Numbered from the stretch's first letter, positions 52,734 through 63,371 are shown. The stretch: 64,000 nt of DNA from Acidobacteriaceae bacterium (GCA_027449965.1 DAIDKP010000025.1:1-64000); one strand, 5' to 3'. Notes: generated by a model from the sequence alone, not told the origin. Made by a program: numbers and translations.

Positions 52734-52782
52734 GGCCTGTTCACCCCACCTGGAAGCGCTGGCTCCGGCGCTTGAAAACGGC

Positions 52783-53568
52783 TTATTGCGGTTGAGTTTG
52801 CGTCTGCGGCTCGGGCGCATTCGGCGGCCCGGTCTGCTGCGAGGCCGGCGGTGGTGGCGGCGGAGCGCCAATCGGATGCTTCGGCGGCGTCAATACAAAT
52901 CCCTGCCGCACCAGCGCAAATCCCTCATGCGTCCACTCCGCCTGCAGCAGGTCGCTCGTCATGCTGCTGAAGACTTCAATCACGCCATCATTCACCTTCA
53001 CCGTAAAATGATGCACCGTGATCGCCTTCCCATTCAGCGTCCCCTGCATATCCGCGTCGGTGGCAATCTCCATGGGCATCACTGAACCGGTCTGCTTGGG
53101 AATCATGGCCCATATCCGCGCGTTGTCATAGGCCGCGCCCAGCCTCAGCATCGCCGCCAACCCTGCCGGATCAAAGTCCGGCAGAAACACCGTCCGCGAG
53201 TGGAACGCGAGCGGCGTGTTGATCCGCTGCCCGTTGGCAAATATCTTCATCAGAAACTGCTGATTCGTCCGCTGCGCGCCCACCGTCACCGGTGTCCCGT
53301 TCACCTGGCCGTTCAGTTGCATCGTGTTCAGGTTCAGATGCGCGCCCAGGTATCCCGTCTCTGAAAAACTCAGGTTCAACCCGGTCATGTTGATCGACGC
53401 ATTCGAGCTGATTCCATATCCCGCGCCGCTGCGCGTCCAGGTCATCGTCGCGCTTCCCACCGACTTCCCATTCTGGCTGATCAGAAACGTCTGTGCCGAG
53501 GCCGCGCCTGTCAGCCCCGCCATCCATCCCGCCATCCATCCCGCCATTGCCCACATTCGGAGTCTCAT
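52783..53568 (-). CDS. Secreted hypothetical protein with Pro-rich tail
   Basis: 261 aa; family not recognised. Signal peptide contains a tandem repeat (GWMAGWMAGL) caused by a duplicated 12-bp unit. The mature part is beta-rich, with ISQNGKSVGSATMTW at its start and NGKAITVHHFTVKVNDG near the end, suggesting a lipocalin- or LolA-like barrel, which I cannot confirm. C-terminal about 35 residues are Pro/Gln-rich with a run of Pro. ATG 53568 has ribosome site AGGAG. Follows sodA on the same strand at a 200-bp distance, separated by a hairpin. Confidence 0.78.
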   Translation of the reverse strand: MRLRMWAMAGWMAGWMAGLTGAASAQTFLISQNGKSVGSATMTWTRSGAGYGISSNASINMTGLNLSFSETGYLGAHLNLNTMQLNGQVNGTPVTVGAQRTNQQFLMKIFANGQRINTPLAFHSRTVFLPDFDPAGLAAMLRLGAAYDNARIWAMIPKQTGSVMPMEIATDADMQGTLNGKAITVHHFTVKVNDGVIEVFSSMTSDLLQAEWTHEGFALVRQGFVLTPPKHPIGAPPPPPPASQQTGPPNAPEPQTQTQPQ

Positions 53569-53710
53569 CGTTCACTCTCCTGATCCTTCAGACCACATCC
53601 GCACAAAAGAGTTGCGCAACCACGCATCTTCCCTTGCCACAGACTCATGCGAGCACTGCGGAAATGGAAGTTCTCCACACACACAGCCGCCGCACCACGC
53701 CAGAAAGACA

Positions 53711-53746
53711 AATCGCAGAGTGACTCTTTTGAGCCACTCCGCGATT
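53711..53746 (-). terminator. Hairpin downstream of superoxide dismutase gene
   Basis: Stem of three helical blocks (6, 5 and 3 bp) separated by single mismatches, TTTT loop, 25 bp after the sodA stop. The minus-strand tail (GTCTTTCTGGC) is only moderately T-rich. Confidence 0.55.
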
Positions 53747-53770
53747 GTGTTTCTGCTTTTGTCCAGATGT

Positions 53771-54394
53771 CTACTTCTTCGCTTTCTCAAAGCGCTTCGC
53801 CACTTCGTTCCAGTTCACGACGTTCCACCACGCCTCCAGATACTTCGGGCGCAGATTCTGGTACTTCAGATAGTAGGCGTGCTCCCAGACATCGTTGCCC
53901 ATGATCGGGTAGTGGCCCTGGCTCAGCGGCGTATCCTGATTCGCCGTGCTCGTCACCTTCAGCTTGCCGTCCACCAGAATCAGCCACGCCCATCCGGAGC
54001 CGAACTGCTTGGAACCCGCGTCGTTAAAGGCTTTTTGAAAGTCCTGGAAGCTGCCGAAATCCGCTGCGATCTTCGCCGCCAACTCGCCGGTCGGCTCGCC
54101 ACCGACACCGGGCGCGCCCACCGGACCCATGATCGACCAGAACATCGTGTGATTCGAGTGGCCACCGCCGTTGTTGCGCACCGCGCCGCGAATCGCCTCC
54201 GGCACGGCGTTCAGATCGCTGATCAGATCGTCGACGCTCTTCGCCGCGAGGTCCGGATGGTTGGCTAGCGCCGCGTTCACGTTGTTGACGTAAGCCTGAT
54301 GATGCTTGTCGTGATGGAAGTGCATCGTGTCGGCATCAATGAACGGCTCCAGCGCCGCGTAGTCGTAGGGAAGAGGTGCAAGTTCGTAAGCCAT
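53771..54394 (-). CDS. sodA: Superoxide dismutase, Mn/Fe family (Mn-like)
   Basis: Converts superoxide to oxygen and peroxide. 207 aa, cytosolic (no signal). Metal ligands are visible in [22 protein letters not shown] and [10 protein letters not shown] (Asp and His). NQDTPLSQG supplies the outer-sphere Gln at the position used by Mn enzymes, and GGGH lacks the Gln of the Fe type, so Mn or cambialistic use is more likely. ATG 54394 has ribosome site GGAG. Confidence 0.96.
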   Translation of the reverse strand: MAYELAPLPYDYAALEPFIDADTMHFHHDKHHQAYVNNVNAALANHPDLAAKSVDDLISDLNAVPEAIRGAVRNNGGGHSNHTMFWSIMGPVGAPGVGGEPTGELAAKIAADFGSFQDFQKAFNDAGSKQFGSGWAWLILVDGKLKVTSTANQDTPLSQGHYPIMGNDVWEHAYYLKYQNLRPKYLEAWWNVVNWNEVAKRFEKAKK

Positions 54395-54474
54395 CGCTCA
54401 TCGCTCCTTTTCTTCATTGTACGTCCGGCCCGAGCGAGCATCCCAGCCCTTGAGCCGACGCGCATTTCTCCGCA

Positions 54475-56112
54475 TCACGCCTGCTTTCGCCGCATCCGAC
54501 GGTAGCGGCGAATCAGCGCGTTGGTCGAGCTGTCATGCCGGAGGTCCGGCTCGGTCGCGCTCTCCAGTTCCGGAATGATGCGGACGGCGAGCACTTTGCC
54601 GAGTTCCACGCCCCACTGGTCGAAGGAGTCAATCTGCCAGATGACGCCCTGGACGAAGACGCTGTGTTCGTAGAGCGCGACAAGCTGACCGAGAATCTCC
54701 GGCGTCATCTTTTCCGCCAGAATCACATTGCTGGGCCGGTTGCCCTCGAAGGTGCGATGCGGCACCAGCCAGTCAGCCGTCCCTTCGGCCTTCACCTGCT
54801 CCGGCGTCTTGCCAAAAGCCAGCGCCTCGGCCTGCGCAAAGATATTCGACATCAACAGGTCGTGGTGGTTGCCCAGCGGATTGAGCGAGTGGGCAAAGCC
54901 GATGAAGTCACAGGGAATCAGTCGTGTGCCCTGATGAATCAGCTGATAGAAACTGTGCTGCCCGTTCGTCCCCGGCTCGCCCCAGAAGATGGGGCAGGTC
55001 TGATAGTTGACATGGCGGCCATCGAGCGTGACGTGCTTGCCATTGGACTCCATCGTAAGCTGCTGGAGATAAGCCGGAAAGCGTTTCAGGTAATTGTCGT
55101 AGGGCAGAACGGCAACGGTCTCCGCACCGAAAAAACTCGTGTACCAGACCGTGAGCATGCCCATCAGGAAGGGAAGATTCTGCGCGAGTGGCGCTGTCCG
55201 AAAGTGCTCATCCATGGCGTGAAAACCGGCCAGCATGCGGCGGAAGTTTTCCGCGCCAATCGCGATCATCGTCGACAATCCAATCGCCGCATCCATCGAG
55301 TAGCGCCCGCCGACCCAGTCCCAGAAGCCAAACATATTCGCCGTGTCAATGCCAAACTTCGCCACTTCCTTCGCGTTGGTGGAGACCGCGACGAAGTGCT
55401 TTGCGACTGCCTCTGTCTGCTTCAGCTTGCCCAGCGCCCAAACGCGCGCCGAGTGCGCGTTGGTCATGGTCTCGAGCGTCGTGAAGGTCTTCGACGAAAC
55501 AATGAACAGCGTCTCTTCGGGATCGAGGTCATGCACAGCCTCGGCAAAATCCGAGCCATCGACGTTCGAGACAAAACGCATGGTCAGCTCGCGCTCGGAG
55601 TAGTGACGCAGCGCTTCATACGCCATCACCGGCCCCAGGTCCGAGCCGCCAATGCCGATGTTGATGACGTTGCGAATGGGCTTGCCGGTGTAGCCGGTCC
55701 ACGCGCCGCTGCGGATACTCTCGGCAAACGCGGCCATCTTGTCCAGCACGGCATGCACGTCGGGAACAACGTTTTTTCCGTCCACCTCGATGACCGCTTC
55801 GCGCGGGGCGCGCAGGGCCGTGTGCAGCACGGCGCGATTCTCCGTGACGTTGATCTTGTCGCCGCGGAACATTGCCGCGCGGCGATCTTCCAGGCCGGAC
55901 TCAGCGGCAAGCGCCTGAAAGAGGCGCAGAGTCTCGTCGTCGATGCGATGTTTCGAGTAGTCAAGAAACAGTCCGCAGGCCTCAGCCGTCATGCGCTCGC
56001 CGCGTTGTGGGTCAGCGGCAAACATTTCGCGCAGATGCTTCGTCTGGATTGTTGCGGCGTGGGATTCGAGGGCCTTCCATGCGGTCATTTCGGTGAGCGG
56101 AGTCGGGGTCAT
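54475..56112 (-). CDS. pgi: Glucose-6-phosphate isomerase
   Basis: Interconverts glucose 6-phosphate and fructose 6-phosphate. 545 aa, the long bacterial/eukaryotic type. Signatures [32 protein letters not shown], the catalytic Glu block [19 protein letters not shown] and the end block [14 protein letters not shown] are all present. Start ATG 56112 has ribosome site TTAGGAG. A perfect TATAAT lies about 120 bp upstream, giving a leader of roughly 110 nt. Confidence 0.97.
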   Translation of the reverse strand: MTPTPLTEMTAWKALESHAATIQTKHLREMFAADPQRGERMTAEACGLFLDYSKHRIDDETLRLFQALAAESGLEDRRAAMFRGDKINVTENRAVLHTALRAPREAVIEVDGKNVVPDVHAVLDKMAAFAESIRSGAWTGYTGKPIRNVINIGIGGSDLGPVMAYEALRHYSERELTMRFVSNVDGSDFAEAVHDLDPEETLFIVSSKTFTTLETMTNAHSARVWALGKLKQTEAVAKHFVAVSTNAKEVAKFGIDTANMFGFWDWVGGRYSMDAAIGLSTMIAIGAENFRRMLAGFHAMDEHFRTAPLAQNLPFLMGMLTVWYTSFFGAETVAVLPYDNYLKRFPAYLQQLTMESNGKHVTLDGRHVNYQTCPIFWGEPGTNGQHSFYQLIHQGTRLIPCDFIGFAHSLNPLGNHHDLLMSNIFAQAEALAFGKTPEQVKAEGTADWLVPHRTFEGNRPSNVILAEKMTPEILGQLVALYEHSVFVQGVIWQIDSFDQWGVELGKVLAVRIIPELESATEPDLRHDSSTNALIRRYRRMRRKQA

Positions 56113-56426
56113 GCGTCATCTCCTAAGCTGTTTTTTCGGACTGTTTCCGAGGCTGTTGCTGCGCCGCATCTGATTCCCGTGCTGGCGCAAGCAGCGCGAT
56201 GCGATCGTGTCGAATCCACCAGGCAACTTGGATTATAGATGGCTGGCGTTATGGGCAGTGTTCGCAGAGCATGTTCCTGCATACCTCTATGAGTGTTCGA
56301 GTATCTCAAAGTTACAGCGTCCCAAAACAGAAATCCCGTCCGCAGCGCATGGCAGATTCGATGCCAGACGCTGCGACCGGGGTTGTTTCTGAGGTGCGTG
56401 AGCCGACGCGCGAAGGAATCCGCGCA
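56113..56426. other. Intergenic region between M28 peptidase and pgi
   Basis: About 315 bp, no gene. It holds the pgi promoter candidate. A weak GC hairpin near the end of the peptidase gene lacks a T tract; I see no other structure. Confidence 0.5.
56232..56237 (-). promoter_or_regulatory. -10 element upstream of pgi
   Basis: TATAAT on the minus strand, a perfect consensus hexamer in GC-rich surroundings; the corresponding -35 region (CACTGC) is poor. Confidence 0.45.
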
Positions 56427-58214
56427 CTATTTTTTGTCTGCCGACGGTGCTGGAGCAACCGCTCCGGGGTAGATGCCCTCCAGCGGCTTGCGGTCCTGCT
56501 CAGTGGCCACGGGATCGGGCAGCGGCTTGCGCGGCAGCATCTGGTCGCGCATCGCAGCGTTGTAGACGAAGATAGCCTCAACGGTGGCAATCTGCTTGAG
56601 GTCGGCAATCTGAAGACGCTCCACGGTATCCTCGTTCGAGTGGTGCGTGCGCGTCTCGTAGTCGAGCGGATCCTGTATGAACTGGAAGCCCGGAATCCCC
56701 ACCGCGTCGAAGCTCAGGTGATCCGTTCCACCAGTGTTGCGATTGGTCACGGTGGTCACGCCCAGATCCTTGAGCGGCGCAATCCACTGCTCGAAAATCG
56801 GCGCAATCGCGGTGTCGCCCTGTGTGTAGATGCCGCGAATCTTTCCTGAGCCATTATCCACATTGAAGTAGCCGGAGATCAGCTTCTGTTCGGGCTTCAC
56901 CTCCAGCGGTCCTGCAGCGCGGCGCATGAACTCCGGCAGCGCCAACTGATCGGGCGCCGTCGAGAGCTTGGCCGAGCCGAAGTGCTCCGTGCAGTAGCCT
57001 TTCGACCCGAAGATGCCCTGTTCTTCGCCGGTCCAGAGCGCGATGCGAATGGTGCGGCGCGGATGAACATGCAACGCCATCAGAATGCGCATCACCTCCA
57101 TGGCGACGACCGTGCCCGCGCCGTTGTCGGTCGCGCCGGTTCCGGCGGCCCAGCTATCCAGATGGCCGCCGACCATCACGACCTGATCCTTCAGCGTGGG
57201 GTCGGTGCCGGGAATCTCGGCGATGGTGTCGTAGCCGTGCTCGTGCTCGCCGGTAAATTTCGTCTCGATGTCGATCTGCACCTGCACCGGAACATGTGCC
57301 TGCGTCAGCCGATAGAGCCGCCCGTAGCTTTCAATCGCGGCGACAGCCACCGGCACCTTCACGCGATGATCGGCCTTGTACGGAGCCGTGCCGAGCGCCG
57401 CGCCGTTGTCGTCAAAGAACGTTCCGCCCGAACCGCCGCCGTCCTCGGCATCGCGGCTGGGCACGATGACCGCGGCAGCTTTTTCGTCCGCAAAAAACTG
57501 CGCCAGCTTGTCGATCAGCTTGCGCCGCTCCATATAAGCAGCCAGCCGCTGCCGCATGGCCGGAGGAATGCCGCCACCGGCGCTGTCGGTGATGGGAAAC
57601 TTCGCGATCTCCTGAAGCTGCTGCTCGGTGTAGCGCTCAAAGAGCGCCTTGTCCACGGGCGGCGTCGCACGCATCGGCCCGTAGAGCACGATCTTGCCCG
57701 CGAGCTTGCCCTTGTAGGTGTCAAAATCCTTTTCGCTCTGGATATTCACCCACACCACGTCGCCGGTCACCGCACCCGGCGTCGAAGGCGACCATGGCGT
57801 TGCCTGCAGGATGAGCACAGCCGTATCCGGCGCGGTCATGCGCGCCCAGGTGTTGAGCTGCTGCCAGCCCATGCCAAACTCGCCCCAGTCGTCCAGATGC
57901 GCGTTGCTCAGGCCAATCTTCGTCAGCGTATCGCGCGTCCACGCATTGGCCTTCGCCAGATTCGGCGAGCCGGTCAGCCGCGGCCCAATGCCATCCATCA
58001 GCGCGTAGGCGAAGTCCATCACATGGGAGTTGTTCAGGCCCTCGTTGCGAATCTGCTGGTACATCCCGAGATCGAGCGTCTCTGTTGTGGGCTGCTTTTC
58101 CGCATACGGATCGGCCCCCTGAGCGCGGGCAGCCGGAACGGCGCTCCAGCAAAGCAAAGCCGCAGCCATGGCAGCTATAGCGGCGATCATCCTCTGGTCA
58201 AATCGAAAATTCAT
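56427..58214 (-). CDS. Secreted M28-family metallopeptidase
   Basis: 595 aa. Signal peptide (AAIAAMAAALLCWSAVPAARA), then a long N-terminal part with a PA-like insertion (about 130-290), then the zinc aminopeptidase domain. Ligands are in VMVGGHLDSWAAGTGATDNGAG (His, Asp), WTGEEQGIFGSKGY (Glu-Glu), NVDNGSG (Asp) and RTHHSNEDTVE (His). The family contains aminopeptidases and carboxypeptidases acting in the periplasm. Lies 84 bp after gcvPB and may be read through from the glycine cleavage operon, though function is unrelated. Confidence 0.92.
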   Translation of the reverse strand: MNFRFDQRMIAAIAAMAAALLCWSAVPAARAQGADPYAEKQPTTETLDLGMYQQIRNEGLNNSHVMDFAYALMDGIGPRLTGSPNLAKANAWTRDTLTKIGLSNAHLDDWGEFGMGWQQLNTWARMTAPDTAVLILQATPWSPSTPGAVTGDVVWVNIQSEKDFDTYKGKLAGKIVLYGPMRATPPVDKALFERYTEQQLQEIAKFPITDSAGGGIPPAMRQRLAAYMERRKLIDKLAQFFADEKAAAVIVPSRDAEDGGGSGGTFFDDNGAALGTAPYKADHRVKVPVAVAAIESYGRLYRLTQAHVPVQVQIDIETKFTGEHEHGYDTIAEIPGTDPTLKDQVVMVGGHLDSWAAGTGATDNGAGTVVAMEVMRILMALHVHPRRTIRIALWTGEEQGIFGSKGYCTEHFGSAKLSTAPDQLALPEFMRRAAGPLEVKPEQKLISGYFNVDNGSGKIRGIYTQGDTAIAPIFEQWIAPLKDLGVTTVTNRNTGGTDHLSFDAVGIPGFQFIQDPLDYETRTHHSNEDTVERLQIADLKQIATVEAIFVYNAAMRDQMLPRKPLPDPVATEQDRKPLEGIYPGAVAPAPSADKK

Positions 58215-58298
58215 AGAAGCAGTTTCTCCAGTTTCTGCAGGGTGAGATGGAAACCTGCCCGCAATTCTACTGGAAAAAACTGCTGCGCCGAGGAAAAT

Positions 58299-59846
58299 CT
58301 ACGCGCCGCCTGAGTTGGTCGTCGGACGCCAGCGAAGTACCGGCTTGCGCGCCGCTGTGGCCTCGTCCAGCCGCGAAACGCGCGTCGAGTGCGGAGCATT
58401 CTTCACCAGCTCCGGCGTCTCTTCCACTTCCTGCGCAATGGCGCGCATGGCCTCGATGAAGCGATCCAGCTCTTCCTTCGATTCGCTCTCCGTCGGCTCG
58501 ATCATCAGCGCGCCGGAGACGATCAGCGGGAAGCTGACCGTGAAAGGATGGAAGCCGTAATCGATGATCCGCTTGGCAATGTCGCCCGTCTTCACGCCGC
58601 GCGTGGCCTGGCGCCTGTCGCTGAAGACGACCTCGTGCATCGAGGCGGTCTTGTACGGCAATTCGTACAAATCTTCGAGGCTGGCGCGAATGTAATTCGC
58701 ATTCAGCACGGCGTCTTCCGTCGTCTGGCGCAGCCCGTCCGGGCCGTTCGCCAGAATGTAAGCCAGCGCGCGCACGAACATGCCGTAGTTGCCGTAGTAC
58801 GCACGCACACGGCCCACCGACTGCGGACGATCATAGTTCCAGCCGAGCGTGCCGTCGGCTTTGCGCGCCAGCACAGGCGTGGGCAGAAACGGCTCCAGAA
58901 TCGCCTTGCACGCAACCGGCCCGGAACCCGGTCCACCGCCGCCATGGGGCGTGGAAAAGGTCTTGTGCAGATTGAGGTGCATCACGTCCACACCGAAGTC
59001 GCCGGGACGCGCCTTGCCGACCAGCGCATTCATGTTTGCGCCGTCCATGTAGAGCAGTGCGCCCTTGGCATGCAGCACGTCGGCAATCCGGTGAATCTCG
59101 CTTTCGAAGACGCCAATCGTCGAGGGATTCGTCAGCATCAGCGCCGCGGTGTCTTCGTCCACAATGCGCTCCAGCTCGGCCACATCCACCATGCCCAGCG
59201 CATTCGACTTCAGGTTCTGCACCTCGTAGCCGCAGATAGCCGCCGTTGCGGGATTGGTCCCGTGCGCCGAATCCGGCACAATCACCTTGCGCCGCGCATT
59301 GCCGCGCGACTCGTGATACGCCCTCACCAGCAGGATGCCCGTGAACTCGCCATGCGCGCCCGCCGCCGGTTGCATCGTGATCGCGTCCATGCCCGTAATC
59401 TCCATCAGGCACTGCTCGAGTTCACGAACCACCTTCAGCGATCCCTGCGCCAGCGTCTCCGGCTGATAGGGATGCGCTTCGGCAATCCCCTCCAGCCGCG
59501 AGACAAATTCATTCACACGCGGGTTGTACTTCATCGTGCAGGAGCCGAGCGGATACATGCCGAGGTCGATGGCGTAATTCCATGTGGACAGCCGCGTGAA
59601 GTGGCGAATGATCTCGATCTCGCTCACCTCCGGCAGCGGGGCTGCCTCGACGCGCAGCGCATCGCCGAGCAGCGTCGCCGCGTCCACTTCCGGCACGTCC
59701 AGCGGAGCCAGGCGGACGGCCCGCTTGCCCGGCGAAGATTTCTCAAAGATCAGCCCTTCGTTCTGCGTGGGATGCGTGCGCACCTTGCCCAGCGTGGTGT
59801 TGCGCGGCGTGGGCGCGCCCACAGGATTCATCGTTTCTGTCGCCAT
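58299..59846 (-). CDS. gcvPB: Glycine dehydrogenase (decarboxylating) subunit 2
   Basis: PLP-binding half of the split P protein of the glycine cleavage system; decarboxylates glycine and loads the aminomethyl group on the lipoyl arm of GcvH. 515 aa. The PLP Lys lies in HLNLHKTFSTPHGGGGPGSGP; LGSCTMKYNPRVNE and MQPAAGAHGEFTG are further family blocks. Four bases separate it from gcvPA. Separate PA and PB genes are usual in many bacteria outside Proteobacteria. Confidence 0.97.
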   Translation of the reverse strand: MATETMNPVGAPTPRNTTLGKVRTHPTQNEGLIFEKSSPGKRAVRLAPLDVPEVDAATLLGDALRVEAAPLPEVSEIEIIRHFTRLSTWNYAIDLGMYPLGSCTMKYNPRVNEFVSRLEGIAEAHPYQPETLAQGSLKVVRELEQCLMEITGMDAITMQPAAGAHGEFTGILLVRAYHESRGNARRKVIVPDSAHGTNPATAAICGYEVQNLKSNALGMVDVAELERIVDEDTAALMLTNPSTIGVFESEIHRIADVLHAKGALLYMDGANMNALVGKARPGDFGVDVMHLNLHKTFSTPHGGGGPGSGPVACKAILEPFLPTPVLARKADGTLGWNYDRPQSVGRVRAYYGNYGMFVRALAYILANGPDGLRQTTEDAVLNANYIRASLEDLYELPYKTASMHEVVFSDRRQATRGVKTGDIAKRIIDYGFHPFTVSFPLIVSGALMIEPTESESKEELDRFIEAMRAIAQEVEETPELVKNAPHSTRVSRLDEATAARKPVLRWRPTTNSGGA

Positions 59847-59850
59847 TCTC

Positions 59851-61203
59851 TTACGCTCCCACCGCTTCTCTTGCGGCCATCGCCGTCGCTGCCGCTTCCA
59901 TCTGCGCGCGCGTATTCAGCTCCGTTGCACACCAGAGCGTGGCATGGCCCAGTTCCGGATACCAGCGGCTCAGGTCCACGCCGCCGAGGATCTTTTGATC
60001 GAGCAGCCGAGCCTGCATCTCGGCAGTCGGCTCTTCGGTTGCGAGAACAAACTCGTTGAAGTGCGGGCTGCCATCGAAGAGGCTGCGAACTCCCGGCTGA
60101 GCTGCCAGAGTCGTGCGCGCAAACTCGGCCTTCGCCAGATTCTGCATCGCCAGTTCGCGCAATCCTTCGCGGCCATAGACGGTCAGGTAAACCGTCGCCA
60201 TCAGCGCCACCAGCGCCTGGTTCGTGCAAATGTTGGAGGTCGCCTTTTCGCGGCGGATATGCTGCTCGCGCGTAGCCAGCGTGAGCACAAATCCGCGATT
60301 GCCATCGGCGTCCAGCGTCTGTCCAGCCAGCCGACCAGGCATCTGGCGGATGAATTTTTCCTTGGTTGCAATCACGCCACAGAACGGCCCGCCGTAGCTG
60401 ATGGCCACGCCAAACGACTGCGCCTCCAGCGAAACGATATCAGCCTCCACCGGCGGACGCACCGCGCCAAGCGAAACAGCTTCTGCGATCGAGACAATCA
60501 GCAGCGCGCCCTTGGCGTGGGCAATCTTCGCAATGGCCGGAACATCTTCGACCACGCCGAAGAAATTCGGCGACTGCACCAGCACGCAGGCCGTGTCTTC
60601 GGTGATCGACGCATCCAGCAGGTCCAGATTCGCGCGTCCGGTCTCAGCATCGTAGCCAACCGTCGTCGAGGGCAGTCCCTGATGCTGCGCATAGGTCGTC
60701 ATCACCTCGCGATACTCCGGATGCACGGTCTGCGCAATCACGGAGTGGCTGCGCCCGGTGATGCGCGCGGCCATCATCACGGCCTCGGCAGCCCCGGTCG
60801 AGCCGTCATACATGCTTGCGTTCGCCACGTCCATCCCGGTCAGCTCGCAGATCATCGTCTGGAACTCGAAGATCGCCTGCAAAGTGCCCTGCGTAATCTC
60901 CGCCTGATAGGGCGTGTAGCTGGTCAGGAACTCACCGCGCTGCACAATCGAGTCGATGATGACGGGGCGGTAATGCCGATAGCAGCCCGCGCCCAGAAAA
61001 CTCGCAAAGCCAGAACCGTTCTGCTGCGCGGCACCGCGGAAATACTCGATGATTTCGCTCTCACCCATCTGGCGCGGAATCGCGAGATCGCGCCGCAGCC
61101 GGTATTCATCGGGAATGACGTGGAACAGTTCGTCGGCAGAGCGAACGCCAATCCGCTCCAGCATGGCCGCGCGCTCGGCGGGTGACTTTGGCAGATAGCG
61201 CAT
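59851..61203 (-). CDS. gcvPA: Glycine dehydrogenase (decarboxylating) subunit 1
   Basis: Partner half of the split P protein, 450 aa, without the PLP lysine. Starts [19 protein letters not shown] and contains [33 protein letters not shown] and [15 protein letters not shown], the standard GcvPA blocks. Translation is coupled to gcvH (2-bp gap) and gcvPB (4-bp gap). The heterodimer of dimers forms the active decarboxylase. Confidence 0.97.
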   Translation of the reverse strand: MRYLPKSPAERAAMLERIGVRSADELFHVIPDEYRLRRDLAIPRQMGESEIIEYFRGAAQQNGSGFASFLGAGCYRHYRPVIIDSIVQRGEFLTSYTPYQAEITQGTLQAIFEFQTMICELTGMDVANASMYDGSTGAAEAVMMAARITGRSHSVIAQTVHPEYREVMTTYAQHQGLPSTTVGYDAETGRANLDLLDASITEDTACVLVQSPNFFGVVEDVPAIAKIAHAKGALLIVSIAEAVSLGAVRPPVEADIVSLEAQSFGVAISYGGPFCGVIATKEKFIRQMPGRLAGQTLDADGNRGFVLTLATREQHIRREKATSNICTNQALVALMATVYLTVYGREGLRELAMQNLAKAEFARTTLAAQPGVRSLFDGSPHFNEFVLATEEPTAEMQARLLDQKILGGVDLSRWYPELGHATLWCATELNTRAQMEAAATAMAAREAVGA

Positions 61204-61205
61204 GG

Positions 61206-61595
61206 TTATTTTCCGGTCTCTTCGGCAATGAAAGCGTCGTAGGCGGCGGCCGAGAGCAGTGTCTCCTGCTCAGTCGGATTCGCCAATTCAACCTTGATCA
61301 TCCACGCCGCGTAGGCGTCCTCGTTCACCTTGTCCGGCGCGGTCGCCAACTCGGCGTTGATCTCGGTGACAGTGCCGGTGACGGGCGAGTAGAGATCGCT
61401 GACCGCCTTCACGCTTTCCACCGATCCAAAGGTCTGGTTCGCCGCGACGGAATCGCCCACCTTCGGCAGGTCGACGAAGACAATGTCGCCCAGCGTGCTC
61501 TGAGCATAATCGGTGATGCCGACGGTGCCGACAGCGCCATCCACGGCAATCCATTCGTGTTCTTTGGTGTACTTCAAATGCGTCGGGCAGGCCAT
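61206..61595 (-). CDS. gcvH: Glycine cleavage system H protein (lipoyl carrier)
   Basis: 129 aa from ATG 61595 (GAGGA upstream); the longer frame to 61901 is rejected because it runs through unrelated sequence. Lipoyl-Lys63 lies in [17 protein letters not shown], preceded by DLPKVGD. It carries the methylamine intermediate between P, T and L proteins. No lipoate ligase or dihydrolipoyl dehydrogenase gene is in the window. Confidence 0.96.
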   Translation of the reverse strand: MACPTHLKYTKEHEWIAVDGAVGTVGITDYAQSTLGDIVFVDLPKVGDSVAANQTFGSVESVKAVSDLYSPVTGTVTEINAELATAPDKVNEDAYAAWMIKVELANPTEQETLLSAAAYDAFIAEETGK

Positions 61596-61741
61596 CGTCG
61601 TCCTCGATTCTTCACGCGGCAGATGTGCGCGGATCACCCTTCTAGTGTAAACGGGCAGGGCCAGACGACGCAGCGGCCGCGGCCCGGAGATTTCCTGCTT
61701 CCTTTTCACAGAATTACAAGCCAGGGGGTCTGTCTTTTGCC

Positions 61742-62023
61742 CTACGCGCCAAAACCCGGATACGGCTCCAGCGGCACCAGCGCCACAATCTCCAGCAGCC
61801 CGGCTTGGCGAATGGGCAGGCTCTCGATCACCGCTTCCACCTCGGCCATCGTCGCTGCCTCCCACAAAATCGCTGCGCCAGCCAGATCGCCCCGCTTCCA
61901 AATCTGACGCAGCGCACCCGCCGCGTACAACTGGCGCACACGAGCCGTTTCAGCTGCCATCAGTTCAGCAGTAAACGCCGCAGGATTTTCCATTTTCCTT
62001 CGACTCAGAGACAGAAACTGCAT
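61742..62023 (-). CDS. YciI/muconolactone-isomerase-like small protein
   Basis: 93 aa. A single ferredoxin-like fold: MQFLSLSRRK, FTAELMAAETARVRQLYAAGALRQIW, AILWEAATMAEVEAVIESLPI, IVALVPLEPYPGF. This pattern (a DUF1330/YciI/MIase-type dimeric barrel) is common in small enzymes and stress proteins. It lies between gcvT (12 bp) and gcvH (146 bp) on the same strand, an odd insertion into the glycine cleavage operon. Role unknown. Confidence 0.78.
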   Translation of the reverse strand: MQFLSLSRRKMENPAAFTAELMAAETARVRQLYAAGALRQIWKRGDLAGAAILWEAATMAEVEAVIESLPIRQAGLLEIVALVPLEPYPGFGA

Positions 62024-62035
62024 CGCAGACCCTCG

Positions 62036-63169
62036 CTATTTTTTCGGTCGTTTATAAAACGGCGTTGCCACCTGACGCGCGCGAACGCGATTCGCCCGCA
62101 CCTGAACAAACACATCTTCCCTACTCTCGGCCACCGCCTTCGGCACGTAAGCGTAAGCGATATTCGTCTTCAGAAACGGTGCCGGCGAGCCACTCGTGAC
62201 CATGCCAATGGTTTCACCCGTCTCATTCAGCACCGGGTAGCCATCCCGCGCGATGCCGCGCTCGACCATCTCCAGCCCAACCAGGCGATTCGCCGGACCG
62301 CCCGCGTCGATCAGCGCCCGAAGCGCCGCGCGACCGATGAAATCCGCTGGCTTGTCCAGCTTGAGCCAGCGCTCCAGACCAGCCTCGATCGGCGTCGTCG
62401 AGTCAGAGATCTCGTGGCCATAGAGCGGCATTCCCGCCTCCAGCCGCAGCGTATTGCGCGCGCCCAGGCCACACGGAAGGATGCCGAACTCAGCACCCGC
62501 TTCCATCACCGCGTTCCATGCCTTTTCCGTCGTCGCCACGTCAGATGGAATATAAATCTCAAACCCGTCTTCGCCGGAGTAGCCCGTTCGCGCAATCAGC
62601 GTATTGTGTATGCCCGCTACCTGGCCGAAGACGAAGCGGTAGTTGCGCATCGCGGCCAGATCGGTTTGGGTGAGTTTTTGCAGCGTCTCCAGCGCGCGCG
62701 GCCCCTGCACGGCAAGCTGCGAATAATAGCTTGAATAATCGCTGATGTGGATTCCATGGATCGCGCCCACCTGCGAGCGAATCCAGGCAAAATCCTTGTC
62801 CTTTGTCCCAGCGTTGACCACCAGCAGATAATCATTCTCGCCGAGCTTGTGCACCAGAATGTCATCGACAAACGTGCCCTGGTCCGTGAGCAGCGCCGAG
62901 TACTGCGCCTGCCCAACCTCCAGCTTCGCCGCGTCGTTCATCGTGATCCGCTGCACGGCATCGAGCGATGCCGGCCCGCGAAACTGAATCTCTCCCATGT
63001 GCGAAACGTCGAAGACACCGACGCCGGTGCGCACGGCCATGTGCTCAGCGATCAAGCCAGAGTACTCGACCGGCATATCCCACCCGCCGAAATCCACCAT
63101 CTTCGCCTTCAGCGAGCGATGCGTCGCATTCAGTGCGGTTTTCTTCAGTACATTCGTATCATCCGCCAT
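62036..63169 (-). CDS. gcvT: Glycine cleavage system T protein (aminomethyltransferase)
   Basis: Transfers the methylene group from aminomethyl-GcvH to tetrahydrofolate, releasing ammonia. 377 aa from ATG 63169 (ribosome site AGAGGAA). [59 protein letters not shown] and [18 protein letters not shown] are diagnostic. First gene of gcvT-(YciI-like)-gcvH-gcvPA-gcvPB. The upstream frame to 63394 crosses a repeat and lacks similarity. Confidence 0.97.
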   Translation of the reverse strand: MADDTNVLKKTALNATHRSLKAKMVDFGGWDMPVEYSGLIAEHMAVRTGVGVFDVSHMGEIQFRGPASLDAVQRITMNDAAKLEVGQAQYSALLTDQGTFVDDILVHKLGENDYLLVVNAGTKDKDFAWIRSQVGAIHGIHISDYSSYYSQLAVQGPRALETLQKLTQTDLAAMRNYRFVFGQVAGIHNTLIARTGYSGEDGFEIYIPSDVATTEKAWNAVMEAGAEFGILPCGLGARNTLRLEAGMPLYGHEISDSTTPIEAGLERWLKLDKPADFIGRAALRALIDAGGPANRLVGLEMVERGIARDGYPVLNETGETIGMVTSGSPAPFLKTNIAYAYVPKAVAESREDVFVQVRANRVRARQVATPFYKRPKK

Positions 63170-63209
63170 TGCGGTTCCTCTTCCTGCTTTTACTCTGCTT
63201 TTCCCTTTG

Positions 63210-63230
63210 TCATTCCCGCAGGGGATCTGC
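63210..63230. repeat. Short REP-like intergenic repeat, copy 2
   Basis: TCATTCCCGCAGGGGATCTG plus one base, matching 22801-22823 with two substitutions and two one-base indels, again preceded by a pyrimidine-rich run. It lies in the presumed leader of gcvT, about 40 bp before the start codon. Confidence 0.4.
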
Positions 63231-63371
63231 TTTTGCTCTTCCGGCGGCGTCCACGGCCGCATCCTGTTTGACAATAGGACCGTACCGCCCACCCGGTCAA
63301 TCCATCGCTCCTCATCCCGACCCGACCGCTTTGCGATAGGATCAAAAGCATCCTCAGCAATGGAGCTTTCC

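Noticed and set aside
63170-63359. Possible glycine riboswitch upstream of gcvT
   Set aside because: A CGCCGGAAGAGCAA-like stretch recalls the aptamer core, but the conserved CTCTCAGG-type segment and paired helices are not found; the same stretch is part of a REP-like repeat. A covariance search would decide.
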